Below are positions 20,971-34,502 of a DNA stretch of 64,000 nt, piece after piece (the first letter of the stretch is position 1; each line of letters begins with the position of its first letter). The DNA is from Aristolochia californica. Its lineage: Eukaryota > Streptophyta > Magnoliopsida > Piperales > Aristolochiaceae. The notes below the pieces were generated by a model, which ran no database searches, was not told the origin of the DNA, and was given only the letters and a program-made list of their open reading frames with translations. The stretch lies in assembly GCA_029961685.1 (NCBI GenBank), contig JARWKL010000009.1, positions 16,549,237 to 16,613,236 of the forward strand, read 5' to 3'. Made by a program: the position numbers and the translations under genes.

Positions 20971-23900
20971 ACTAGTTCAGCAACCCCAATAGGTTGGAAT
21001 TTGATAAGAAAGAGATTTTTCTACACATGCTTTAAAAAATGGATATGCATGGCTCGAAACATGTTAAAGTTGCAAATGACCCATGGATCCAAACCTTTCA
21101 AAAAGAATAAAAAACTTCTCATTAAATTCTCAAGTGAACGTGCGGTGGGATATTTAACCGAGTCAAACAAGCCATTATTTTGCCCATTAACAAAAAGCTG
21201 ACCTAGCGATCATTGATCATTGTAAACTGATTTATCATGCGTAACGGGCCACATTTTTTTAAGGAATGACTTTTGGGTTGGGATTCAACACTCAGTTTAA
21301 AATTCCCTCGCCTCCCCTTTTCCCGACGATTGCAAAACCTGATATATAAAGACTAAAACGAGTTTTAAATCCCTAAAAATTACACAAACTTTTTGGAAAT
21401 ATCTCTCTCCATATTTGTGCATTGTGCATTTCCATTTTAGATGTGTACATTTTTCTTAAATCAAAACTTTAGTTTTCACTTTTTCCTTCATCTCGTAGAC
21501 AAAAAACAGAATAGATGACAACGAAATGAAAAGTTTAGACTCTGTGTATGGAGAAAATTTAAAGCAATAACAAACGTAAGTAATGAAAATTTATTCACAC
21601 ACCACAAATGAAGAAAAAAATTTCCTCATCCAAGTTTGGGAAATTCCACTAGGTCAGCAACCCCAATAGGTTGGAATTTGATAAGAAAGGGATTTTTCTG
21701 CACATGCTTTAAAAAATGGATATGCATGCTCGAAACATGTTAAAGTTGCAAATGACCCATGGATCCAAACCTTTCAAAAAGAATAAAAAACTTCTCATTA
21801 AATTCTCAAGTGAACGTGCGGTGGGATATTTAACCGAGTCAAACAAGCCATTATTTTGCCCATTAACGAAAAGCTGACCTAGCGATCATTGATCATTGTA
21901 CACTGATTTATCATGCGTGATGGGCCACATTTTTTTAAGGAATGACTTTTGGGTTGGGATTCAACACTCAGTTTAAAATTCCCTCGCCTCCCCTTTTCCA
22001 GACGATTGCAAAACCTGATATATAAAGACTAAAACGAGTTTTAAATCCCTAAAAATTACACAAACTTTTTGGAAATATCTCTCTCCATATTTGTGCATTG
22101 TGCATTTCCATTTTAGATGTGTACATTTTTCTTAAATCAAAATTTGAGTTTTCACTTTTTCCTTCATCTCGTAGACAAAAAACAGAATAGATGACAACGA
22201 AATGAAAATTTTAGACTCTGTGTATGGAGAAAATTTAAAGCAATAACAAACGTAAGTAAAGAAAATTTATTCACACACCAAAAATGAAGAAAAAAGTTTT
22301 CTCATCCAAGTTTGGGAAATTCCACTAGTTCAGCAACCCCAATAGGTTGGAATTTGATAAGAAAGAGATTTTTCTACACATGCTTTAAAAAATGGATATG
22401 CATGGCTCGAAACATGTTAAAGTTGCAAATGACCCATGGATCCAAACCTTTCAAAAAGAATAAAAAACTTCTCATTAAATTCTCAAGTGAACGTGCGGTG
22501 GGATATTTAACCGAGTCAAACAAGCCATTATTTTGCCCATTAACAAAAAGCTGACCTAGCGATCATTGATCATTGTAAACTGATTTATCATGCGTAACGG
22601 GCCACATTTTTTTAAGGAATGACTTTTGGGTTGGGATTCAACACTCAGTTTAAAATTCCCTCGCCTCCCCTTTCCCGACGATTGCAAAACCTGATATATA
22701 AAGACTAAAACGAGTTTTAAATCCCTAAAAATTACACAAACTTTTTGGAAATATCTCTCTCCATACTTGTGCATTGTGCATTTCCATTTTAGATGTGTAC
22801 ATTTTTCTTAAATCAAAACTTGAGTTTTCACTTTTCCTTCATCTCGTAGACAAAAAACGGAATAGATGACAACGAAATGAAAATTTTAGACTCTATGTAT
22901 GGAGAAAATTTAAAGCAATAACAAACGTAAGTAAAGAAAATTTATTCACACACCACAAATGAAGAAAAGAGTTTTCTCATCCAAGTTTGGGAAATTCCAC
23001 TAGTTCAGCAACCCCAATAGGTTGGAATTTGATAAGAAAGAGATTTTTCTACACATGCTTTAAAAAATGGATATGCATGGCTCGAAACATGTTAAAGTTG
23101 CAAATGACCCATGGATCCAAACCTTTCAAAAAGAATAAAAAACTTCTCATTAAATTCTCAAGTGAACGTGCGGTGGGATATTTAACCGAGTCAAACAAGC
23201 CATTATTTTGCCCATTAACAAAAAGCTGACCTAGCGATCATTGATCATTGTAAACTGATTTATCATGTGTAACGGGCCACATTTTTTTAAGGAATGACTT
23301 TTGGGTTGGGATTCAACACTCAGTTTAAAATTCCCTCGCCTCCCCTTTTCCCGACGATTGTAAAACCTGATATATAAAGACTAAAACGAGTTTTAAATCC
23401 CTAAAAATTACACAAACTTTTTGGAAATATCTCTCTCCATACTTGTGCATTGTGCATTTCCATTTTAGATGTGTACATTTTTCTTAAATCAAAACTTGAG
23501 TTTTCACTTTTCCTTCATCTCGTAGACAAAAAACGGAATAGATGACAACGAAATGAAAATTTTAGACTCTGTGTATGGAGAAAATTTAAAGCAATAACAA
23601 ACGTAAGTAAAGAAAATTTATTCACACACCACAAATGAAGAAAAGAGTTTTCTCATCCAAGTTTGGGAAATTCCACTAGTTCAGCAACCCCAATAGGTTG
23701 GAATTTGATAAGAAAGAGATTTTTCTACACATGCTTTAAAAAATGGATATGCATGGCTCGAAACATGTTAAAGTTGCAAATGACCCATGGATCCAAACCT
23801 TTCAAAAAGAATAAAAAACTTCTCATTAAATTCTCAAGTGAACGTGCGGTGGGATATTTAACCGAGTCAAACAAGCCATTATTTTGCCCATTAACAAAAA

Positions 23901-24351
23901 GCTGACCTAGCGATCATTGATCATTGTACACTGATTTATCATGCGTAACGGGCCACATTTTTTTAAGGAATGACTTTTGGGTTGGGATTCAACACTCACT
24001 TTAAAATTCCCTCGCCTCCCCTTTTCCCGACGATTGCAAAACCTGATATATAAAGACTAAAACGAGTTTTAAATCCCTAAAAATTACACAAACTTTTTGG
24101 AAATATCTCTCTCCATATTTGTGCATTGTGCATTTCCATTTTAGATGTGTACATTTTTCTTAAATCAAAACTTGAGTTTTCACTTTTTCCTTCATCTCGT
24201 AGACAAAAAACAGAATAGATGACAACGAAATGAAAATTTTAGACTCTGTGTATGGAGAAAATTTAAAGCAATAACAAACGTAAGTAAAGAAAATTTATTC
24301 ACACACCACAAATGAAGAAAAGAGTTTTCTCATCCAAGTTTGGGAAATTCC
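20971..24351 (+). repeat. Five-monomer higher-order repeat I, copy 2 (M32-M36, 3381 bp)
   Basis: This is the adjacent tandem copy of 17590-20970. The only difference I found by eye is at 23268, where TCATGTGTAACG replaces TCATGCGTAACG (19887 in copy 1). The near-identity of two adjacent 3.4-kb units indicates a very recent tandem duplication or a strong homogenising force. M37 onward continues with variants of M22, not a third copy of this unit. Confidence 0.9.
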
Positions 24352-27300
24352 ACTAGTTCAGCAACCCCAATAGGTTGGAATTTGATAAGAAAGAGATTTT
24401 TCTACACATGCTTTAAAAAATGGATATGCATGGCTCGAAACATGTTAAAGTTGCAAATGACCCATGGATCCAAACCTTTCAAAAAGAATAAAAAACTTCT
24501 CATTAAATTCTCAAGTGAACGTGCGGTGGGATATTTAACCGAGTCAAACAAGCCATTATTTTGCCCATTAACAAAAAGCTGACCTAGCGATCATTGATCA
24601 TTGTAAACTGATTTATCATGCGTAACGGGCCACATTTTTTTAAGGAATGACTTTTGGGTTGGGATTCAACACTCAGTTTAAAATTCCCTCGCCTCCCCTT
24701 TTCCCGACGATTGCAAAACCTGATATATAAAGACTAAAACGAGTTTTAAATCCCTAAAAATTACACAAACTTTTTGGAAATATCTCTCTCCATATTTCTG
24801 CATTGTGCATTTCCATTTTAGATGTGTACATTTTTCTTAAATCAAAAGTTGAGTTTTCACTTTTTCCTTCATCTCGTAGACAAAAAACAGAATAGATGAC
24901 AACGAAATGAAAATTTTAGACTCTGTGTATGGAGAAAATTTAAAGCAATAACAAACGTAAGTAAAGAAAATTTATTCACACACCAAAAATGAAGAAAAAA
25001 GTTTTCTCATCCAAGTTTGGGAAATTCCACTAGTTCAGCAACCCCAATAGGTTGGAATTTGATAAGAAAGAGATTTTTCTACACATGCTTTAAAAAATGG
25101 ATATGCATGGCTCGAAACATGTTAAAGTTGCAAATGACCCATGGATCCAAACCTTTCAAAAAGAATAAAAAACTTCTCATTAAATTCTCAAGTGAACGTG
25201 CGGTGGGATATTTAACCGAGTCAAACAAGCCATTATTTTGCCCATTAACGAAAAGCTGACCTAGCGATCATTGATCATTGTAAACTGATTTATCATGCGT
25301 AACGGGCCACATTTTTTTAAGGAATGACTTTTGGGTTGGGATTCAACACTCATTTTAAAATTCCCTCGCCTCCCCTTTTCCCGACGATTGCAAAACCTGA
25401 TATATAAAGACTAAAACGAGTTTTACATCCCTAAAAATTACACAAACTTTTTGGAAATATCTCTCTCCATATTTGTGCATTGTGCATTTCCATTTTAGAT
25501 GTGTACATTTTTCTTAAATCAAAACTTGAGTTTTCACTTTTTCCTTCATCTCGTAGACAAAAAACAGAATAGATGACAACGGAATGAAAATTTTAGACTC
25601 TGTGTACGGAGAAAATTTAAAGCAATAACAAACGTAAGTAAAGAAAATTTATTCACACACCACAAATGAAGAAAAGAGTTTTCTCATCCAAGTTTGGGAA
25701 ATTCCACTAGTTCAGCAACCCCAATAGGTTGGAATTTGATAAGAAAGAGATTTTTCTACACATGCTTTAAAAAATGGATATGCATGGCTCGAAACATGTT
25801 AAAGTTGAAAATAACCCATGGATCCAAACCTTTCAAAAAGAATAAAAAACTTCTCATTAAATTCTCAAGTGAACGTGCGGTGGGATATTTAACCGAGTCA
25901 AACAAGCCATTATTTTGCCCATTAACGAAAAGCTGACCTAGCGATCATTGATCATTGTAAACTGATTTATCATGCGTAACGGGCCACATTTTTTTAAGGA
26001 ATGACTTTTGGGTTGGGATTCAACACTCAGTTTAAAATTCCCTCGCCTCCCCTTTTCCCGACGATTGCAAAACCTGATATATAAAGACTAAAACGAGTTT
26101 TAAATCCCTAAAAATTACACAAACATTTTGGAAATATCTCTCTCCATATTTGTGCATTGTGCATTTCCATTTTAGATGTGTACATTTTTCTTAAATCAAA
26201 ACTTGAGTTTTCACTTTTTCCTTCATCTCGTAGACAAAAAACAAAATAGATGACAACGAAATGAAAATTTTAGACTCTGTGTATGGAGAAAATTTAAAGC
26301 AATAACAAACGTAAGTAAAGAAAATTTATTCACACACCACAAATGAAGAAAAGAGTTTTCTCATCCAAGTTTGGGAAATTCCACTAGTTCAGCAACCCCA
26401 ATAGGTTGGAATTTGATAAGAAAGAGATTTTTCTACACATGCTTTAAAAAATGGATATGCATGGCTCGAAACATGTTAAAGTTGCAAATGACCCATGGAT
26501 CCAAACCTTTCAAAAAGAATAAAAAACTTCTCATTAAATTCTCAAGTGAACGTGCGGTGGGATATTTAACCGAGTCAAACAAGCCATTATTTTGCCCATT
26601 AACAAAAAGCTGACCTAGCGATCATTGATCATTGTAAACTGATTTATCATGCGTAACGGTCCACATTTTTTTAAGGAATGACTTTTGGGTTGGGATTCAA
26701 CACTCAGTTTAAAATTCCCTCGCCTCCCCTTTTCCCGACGATTGCAAAACCTGATATATAAAGACTAAAACGAGTTTTAAATCCCTAAAAATTACACAAA
26801 CTTTTTGGAAATATCTCTCTCCATATTTCTGCATTGTGCATTTCCATTTTAGATGTGTACATTTTTCTTAAATCAAAACTTTAGTTTTCACTTTTTCCTT
26901 CATCTCGTAGACAAAAAACAGAATAGATGACAACGAAATGAAAAGTTTAGACTCTGTGTATGGAGAAAATTTAAAGCAATAACAAACGTAAGTAATTAAA
27001 ATTTATTCACACACCACAAATGAAGAAAAAATTTTCCTCATCCAAGTTTGGGAAATTCCACTAGTTCAGCAACCCCAATAGGTTGGAATTTGATAAGAAA
27101 GGGATTTTTCTGCACATGCTTTAAAAAATGGATATGCATGCTCGAAACATGTTAAAGTTGCAAATGACCCATGGATCCAAACCTTTCAAAAAGAATAAAA
27201 AACTTCTCATTAAATTCTCAAGTGAACGTGCGGTGGGATATTTAACCGAGTCAAACAAGCCATTATTTTGCCCATTAACGAAAAGCTGACCTAGCGATCA

Positions 27301-27735
27301 TTGATCATTGTAAACTGATTTATCATGCGTAACGGGCCACATTTTTTTAAGGAATGACTTTTGGGTTGGGATTCAACACTCAGTTTAAAATTCCCTCGCC
27401 TCCCCTTTTCCCGACGATTGCAAAACCTGATATATAAAGACTAAAACGAGTTTTAAATCCCTAAAAATTACACAAACTTTTTGGAAATATCTCTCTCTAT
27501 ATTTGTGCATTGTGCATTTCCATTTTAGATGTGTACATTTTTCTTAAATCAAAACTTGAGTTTTCACTTTTTCCTTCATCTCGTAGACAAAAAACAGAAT
27601 AGATGACAACGAAATGAAAATTTTAGACTCTGTGTATGGAGAAAATTTAAAGCAATAACAAACGTAAGTAAAGAAAATTTATTCACACACCACAAATGAA
27701 GAAAAAAGTTTTCTCATCCAAGTTTGGGAAATTCC
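22324..27735 (+). repeat. Eight-monomer duplication M34-M41, copy 2 (offset 10146 bp)
   Basis: This is the second copy of the M19-M26 segment, with the same order of rare variants. Its first three monomers (M34-M36) are also the 3' part of the second five-monomer unit at 20971-24351, so two duplication events of different size overlap here. The match to M27/M42 continues for part of the next monomer, then ends in M42, which has a private CTTTTTTGAAA and CTTGTCCTGC. Confidence 0.85.
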
Positions 27736-28411
27736 ACTAGTTCAGCAACCCCAATAGGTTGGAATTTGATAAGAAAGAGATTTTTCTACACATGCTTTAA
27801 AAAATGGATATGCATGGCTCGAAACATGTTAAAGTTGCAAATGACCCATGGATCCAAACCTTTCAAAAAGAATAAAAAACTTCTCATTAAATTCTCAAGT
27901 GAACGTGCGGTGGGATATTTAACCGAGTCAAACAAGCCATTATTTTGCCCATTAACAAAAAGCTGACCTAGCGATCATTGATCATTGTAAACTGATTTAT
28001 CATGCGTAACGGGCCACATTTTTTTAAGGAATGACTTTTGGGTTGGGATTCAACACTCAGTTTAAAATTCCCTCGCCTCCCCTTTTCCCGACGATTGCAA
28101 AACCTGATATATAAAGACTAAAACGAGTTTTAAATCCCTAAAAATTACACAAACTTTTTTGAAATATCTCTCTCCATACTTGTGCATTGTGCATTTCCAT
28201 TTTAGATGTGTACATTTTTCTTAAATCAAAACTTGAGTTTTCACTTGTCCTGCATCTCGTAGACAAAAAACAGAATAGATGACAACGAAATGAAAATTTT
28301 AGACTCTGTGTATGGAGAAAATTTAAAGCAATAACAAACGTAAGTAATGAAAATTTATTCACACACCACAAATGAAGAAAAAATTTTCCTCATCCAAGTT
28401 TGGGAAATTCC
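24352..28411 (+). repeat. Satellite block M37-M42
   Basis: Six monomers. M37-M41 belong to the 10146-bp-offset duplication and repeat M22-M26. M41 (27060-27735) is the only B copy. M42 (27736-28411) is class A at its start but has a private CTTTTTTGAAA, CTTGTCCTGCATC and a class-B-type TAATGAAAATT tail. It therefore marks the end of the long shared segment and the start of the irregular central stretch. Confidence 0.85.
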
Positions 28412-31400
28412 ACTAGTTCAGTAACCCCAATAGGTTGGAATTTGATAAGAAAGGGATTTTTCTGCACATGCTTTAAAAAATGGATATGCATGCTCGAAAC
28501 ATGTCAAAGTTGTAAATGACCCATGGATCCAAACCTTTGAAAAAGAATAAAAAACTTCTCATTAAATTCTCAAGTGAACGTGCGGTGGGATATTTAACCG
28601 AGTCAAACAAGCCATTATTTTGCCCATTAACGAAAAGCTGACCTAGCGATCATTGATCATTGTACACTGATTTATCATGCGTGACGGGCCACATTTTTTT
28701 AAGGAATGACTTTTGGGTTGGGATTCAACACTCAGTTTAAAATTCCCTCGCCTCCCCTTTTCCCGACGATTGCAAAACCTGATATATAAAGACTAAAACG
28801 AGTTTTAAATCCCTAAAAATTACACAAACTTTTTGGAAATATCTCTCTCCATATTTGTGCATTGTGCATTTCCATTTTAGATGTGTACATTTTTCTTAAA
28901 TCAAAAGTTGAGTTTTCACTTTTTCCTTCATCTCGTAGACAAAAAACAGAATAGATGACAACGAAATGAAAATTTTAGACTCTGTGTATGGAGAAAATTT
29001 AAAGCAATAACAAACGTAAGGAAAGAAAATTTATTCACACACCAAAAATGAAGAAAAAAGTTTTCTCATCCAAGTTTGGGAAATTCCACTAGTTCAGCAA
29101 CCCCAATAGGTTGGAATTTGATAAGAAAGAGATTTTTCTACACATGCTTTAAAAAATGGATATGCATGGCTCGAAACATGTTAAAGTTGCAAATGACCCA
29201 TGGATCCAAACCTTTCAAAAAGAATAAAAAACTTCTCATTAAATTCTCAAGTGAACGTGCGGTGGGATATTTAACCGAGTCAAACAAGCCATTATTTTGC
29301 CCATTAACGAAAAGCTGACCTAGCGATCATTGATCATTGTAAACTGATTTATCATGCGTAACGGGCCACATTTTTTTAAGGAATGACTTTTGGGTTGGGA
29401 TTCAACACTCAGTTTAAAATTCCCTCGCCTCCCCTTTTCCCGACGATTGCAAAACCTGATATATAAAGACTAAAACGAGTTTTAAATCCCTAAAAATTAC
29501 ACAAACTTTTTGGAAATATCTCTCTCCATATTTGTGCATTGTGCATTTCCATTTTAGATGTGTACATTTTTCTTAAATCAAAACTTGAGTTTTCACTTTT
29601 TCCTTCATCTCGTAGACAAAAAACAGAATAGATGACAACGAAATGAAAATTTTAGACTCTGTGTACGGAGAAAATTTAAAGCAATAACAAACGTAAGTAA
29701 AGAAAATTTATTCACACACCTCAAATGAAGAAAAGAGTTTTCTCATCCAAGTTTGGGAAATTCCACTAGTTCAGCAACCCCAATAGGTTGGAATTTGATA
29801 AGAAAGAGATTTTTCTACACATGCTTTAAAAAATGGATATGCATGGCTCGAAACATGTTAAAGTTGAAAATAACCCATGGATCCAAACCTTTCAAAAAGA
29901 ATAAAAAACTTCTCATTAAATTCTCAAGTGAACGTGCGGTGGGATATTTAACCGAGTCAAACAAGCCATTATTTTGCCCATTAACGAAAAGCTGACCTAG
30001 CGATCATTGATCATTGTAAACTGATTTATCATGCGTAACGGGCCACATTTTTTTAAGGAATGACTTTTGGGTTGGGATTCAACACTCAGTTTAAAATTCC
30101 CTCGCCTCCCCTTTTCCCGACGATTGCAAAACCTGATATATAAAGACTAAAACGAGTTTTAAATCCCTAAAAATTACACAAACTTTTTGGAAATATCTCT
30201 CTCCATATTTGTGCATTGTGCATTTCCATTTTAGATGTGTACATTTTTCTTAAATCAAAACTTTAGTTTTCACTTTTTCCTTCATCTCGTAGACAAAAAA
30301 CAGAATAGATGACAACGAAATGAAAATTTTAGACTCTGTGTATGGAGAAAATTTAAAGCAATAACAAACGTAAGTAAAGAAAATTTATTCACACACCACA
30401 AATGAAGAAAAGAGTTTTCTCATCCAAGTTTGGGAAATTCCACTAGTTCAGCAACCCCAATAGGTTGGAATTTGATAAGAAAGAGATTTTTCTACACATG
30501 CTTTAAAAAATGGATATGCATGGCTCGAAACATGTTAAAGTTGCAAATGACCCATGGATCCAAACCTTTCAAAAAGAATAAAAAACTTCTCATTAAATTC
30601 TCAAGTGAACGTGCGGTGGGATATTTAACCGAGTCAAACAAGCCATTATTTTGCCCATTAACGAAAAGCTGACCTAGCGATCATTGATCATTGTACACTG
30701 ATTTATCATGCGTGACAGGCCACATTTTTTTAAGGAATGACTTTTGGGTTGGGATTCAACACTCAGTTTAAAATTCCCTCGCCTCCCCTTTTCCCGACGA
30801 TTGCAAAACCTGATATATAAAGACTAAAACGAGTTTTAAATCCCTAAAAATTACACAAACTTTTTGGAAATATCTCTCTCCATATTTGTGCATTGTGCAT
30901 TTCCATTTTAGATGTGTACATTTTTCTTAAATCAAAACTTGAGTTTTCACTTTTTCCTTCATCTCGTAGACAAAAAACAGAATAGATGACAACGAAATGA
31001 AAATTTTAGACTCTGTGTATGGAGAAAATTTAAAGCAATAACAAACGTAAGTAAAGAAAATTTATTCACACACCAAAAATGGAGAAAAAAGTTTTCTCAT
31101 CCAAGTTTGGGAAATTCCACTAGTTCAGCAACCCCAATAGGTTGGAATTTGATAAGAAAGAGATTTTTCTACACATGCTTTAAAAAATGGATATGCATGG
31201 CTCGAAACATGTTAAAGTTGCAAATGACCCATGGATCCAAACCTTTCAAAAAGAATAAAAAACTTCTCATTAAATTCTCAAGTGAACGTGCGGTGGGATA
31301 TTTAACCGAGTCAAACAAGCCATTATTTTGCCCATTAACGAAAAGCTGACCTAGCGATCATTGATCATTGTAAACTGATTTATCATGCGTAACGGGCCAC

Positions 31401-34400
31401 ATTTTTTTAAGGAATGACTTTTGGGTTGGGATTCAACACTCATTTTAAAATTCCCTCGCCTCCCCTTTTCCCGACGATTGCAAAACCTGATATATAAAGA
31501 CTAAAACGAGTTTTAAATCCCTAAAAATTACACAAACTTTTTGGAAATATCTCTCTCCATATTTGTGCATTGTGCATTTCCATTTTAGATGTGTACATTT
31601 TTCTTAAATCAAAACTTTTGTTTTCACTTTTTCCTTCATCTCGTAGACAAAAAACAGAATAGATGACAACGAAATGAAAATTTTAGACTCTGTGTATGGA
31701 GAAAATTTAAAGCAATAACAAACGTAAGTAAAGAAAATTTATTCACACACCACAAATGAAGAAAAGAGTTTTCTCATCCAAGTTTGGGAAATTCCACTAG
31801 TTCAGCAACCCCAATAGGTTGGAATTTGATAAGAAAGAGATTTTTCTACACATGCTTTAAAAAATGGATATGCATGGCTCGAAACATGTTAAAGTTGCAA
31901 ATGACCCATGGATCCAAACCTTTCAAAAAGAATAAAAAACTTCTCATTAAATTCTCAAGTGAACGTGCGGTGGGATATTTAACCGAGTCAAACAAGCCAT
32001 TATTTTGCCCATTAACGAAAAGCTGACCTAGCGATCATTGATCATTGTAAACTGATTTATCATGCGTAACGGGCCACATTTTTTTAAGGAATGACTTTTG
32101 GGTTGGGATTCAACACTCAGTTTAAAATTCCCTCGCCTCCCCTTTTCCCGACGATTGCAAAACCTGATATATAAAGACTAAAACGAGTTTTAAATCCCTA
32201 AAAATTACACAAAATTTTTGGAAATATCTCTCTCCATATTTGTGCATTGTGCATTTCCATTTTAGATGTGTACATTTTTCTTAAATCAAAACTTGAGTTT
32301 TCACTTTTTCCTTTATCTCGTAGACAAAAAACAGAATAGATGACAACGAAATGAAAATTTTAGACTCTGTGTACGGAGAAAATTTAAAGCAATAACAAAG
32401 GTAAGTAAAGAAAATTTATTCACACACCTCAAATGAAGAAAAGAGTTTTCTCATCCAAGTTTGGGAAATTCCACTAGTTCAGCAACCCCAATAGGTTGGA
32501 ATTTGATAAGAAAGAGATTTTTCTACACATGCTTTAAAAAATGGATATGCATGGCTCGAAACATGTTAAAGTTGAAAATAACCCATGGATCCAAACCTTT
32601 CAAAAAGAATAAAAAACTTCTCATTAAATTCTCAAGTGAACGTGCGGTGGGATATTTAACCGAGTCAAACAAGCCATTATTTTGCCCATTAACAAAAATC
32701 TGACCTAGCGATCATTGATCATTGTAAACTGATTTATCATGCGTAACGGGCCACATTTTTTTAAGGAATGACTTTTGGGTTGGGATTCAACACTCAGTTT
32801 AAAATTCCCTCGCCTCCCCCTTTCCCTACGATTGCAAAACCTGATATATAAAGACTAAAACGAGTTTTAAATCCCTAAAAATTACACAAACTTTTTGGAA
32901 ATATCTCTCTCCATATTTGTGCATTGTGCATTTCCATTTTAGATGTGTACATTTTTCTTAAATCAAAACTTGAGTTTTCACTTTTCCTTCATCTCGTAGA
33001 CAAAAAACAGAATAGATGACAACGAAATGAAAATTTTAGACTCTGTGTATGGAGAAAATTTAAAGCAATAACAAACGTAAGTAAAGAAAATTTATTCACA
33101 CACCACAAATGAAGAAAAGAGTTTTCTCATCCAAGTTTGGGAAATTCCACTAGTTCAGCAACCCCAATAGGTTGGAATTTGATAAGAAAGAGATTTTTCT
33201 ACACATGCTTTAAAAAATGGATATGCATGGCTCGAAACATGTTAAAGTTGCAAATGACCCATGGATCCAAACCTTTCAAAAAGAATAAAAAACTTCTCAT
33301 TAAATTCTCAAGTGAAAGTGCGGTGGGATATTTAATCGAGTCAAACAAGCCATTATTTTGCCCATTAACAAAAAGCTGACCTAGCGATCATTGATCATTG
33401 TAAACTGATTTATCATGCGTAACGGGCCACATTTTTTTAAGGAATGACTTTTGGGTTCGGATTCAACACTCAGTTTAAAATTCCCTCGCCTCCCCTTTTC
33501 CCGACGATTGCAAAACCTGATATATAAAGACTAAAACGAGTTTTAAATCCCTAAAAATTACACAAAATTTTTGGAAATATCTCTCTCCATATTTGTGCAT
33601 TGTGCATTTCCATTTTAGATGTGTACATTTTTCTTAAATCAAAACTTGAGTTTTCACTTTTTCCTTCATCTCGTAGACAAAAAACAGAATAGATGACAAC
33701 GAAATGAAAATTTTAGACTCTCTGTATGGAGAAAATTTAAAGCAATAACAAACGTAAGTAAAGAAAATTTATTCACACACCACAAATGAAGAAAAGAGTT
33801 TTCTCATCCAAGTTTGGGAAATTCCACTAGTTCAGCAACCCCAATAGGTTGGAATTTGATAAGAAAGAGATTTTTCTACACATGCTTTAAAAAATGGATA
33901 TGCATGGCTCGAAACATGTTAAAGTTGCAAATGACCCATGGATCCAAACCTTTCAAAAAGAATAAAAAACTTCTCATTAAATTCTCAAGTGAACGTGCGG
34001 TGGGATATTTAACCGAGTCAAACAAGCCATTATTTTGCCCATTAACAAAAAGCTGACCTAGCGATCATTGATCATTGTAAACTGATTTATCATGCGTAAC
34101 GGGCCACATTTTTTTAAGGAATGACTTTTGGGTTGGGATTCAACACTCAGTTTAAAATTCCCTCGCCTCCCCTTTTCCCGACGATTGCAAAACCTGATAT
34201 ATAAAGACTAAAACGAGTTTTAAATCCCTAAAAATTACACAAACTTTTTGGAAATATCTCTCTCCATACTTGTGCATTGTGAATTTCCATTTTAGATGTG
34301 TACATTTTTCTTAAATCAAAACTTGAGTTTTCACTTTTTCCTTCATCTCGTAGACAAAAAACAGAATAGATGACAACGAAATGAAAATTTTAGACTCTGT

Positions 34401-34502
34401 GTATGGAGAAAATTTAAAGCAATAACAAACGTAAGTAAAGAAAATTTATTCACACACCACAAATGAAGAAAAGAGTTTTCTCATCCAAGTTTGGGAAATT
34501 CC
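28412..34502 (+). repeat. Irregular satellite stretch M43-M51
   Basis: Nine monomers without a clean long higher-order unit. M43 (28412-29087) is a B copy with many private changes: CAGTAACCCC, ATGTCAAAGTTGTAAATG, CTTTGAAAAAG and GCGTGACGGG. M44-M45 and M48-M49 share TGTACGGAG, CACACCTCAAATG and TTGAAAATAACCC at an offset of about 2708 bp, a set partly shared with M23-M24 and M38-M39. M46 has GCGTGACAGG. M49 (32473-33148) has AAAAATCTGACC, CCCCCTTTCCCTACG and one T fewer. M50 has GTGAAAGTGC and TTTAATCGAG. M51 carries GTGAATTTCC, which starts the pattern seen downstream. Confidence 0.85.

Noticed and set aside
28138..28371. Minus-strand open frame of 77 codons in M42
   Set aside because: It is created by private substitutions in one diverged monomer and has no counterpart in other copies.
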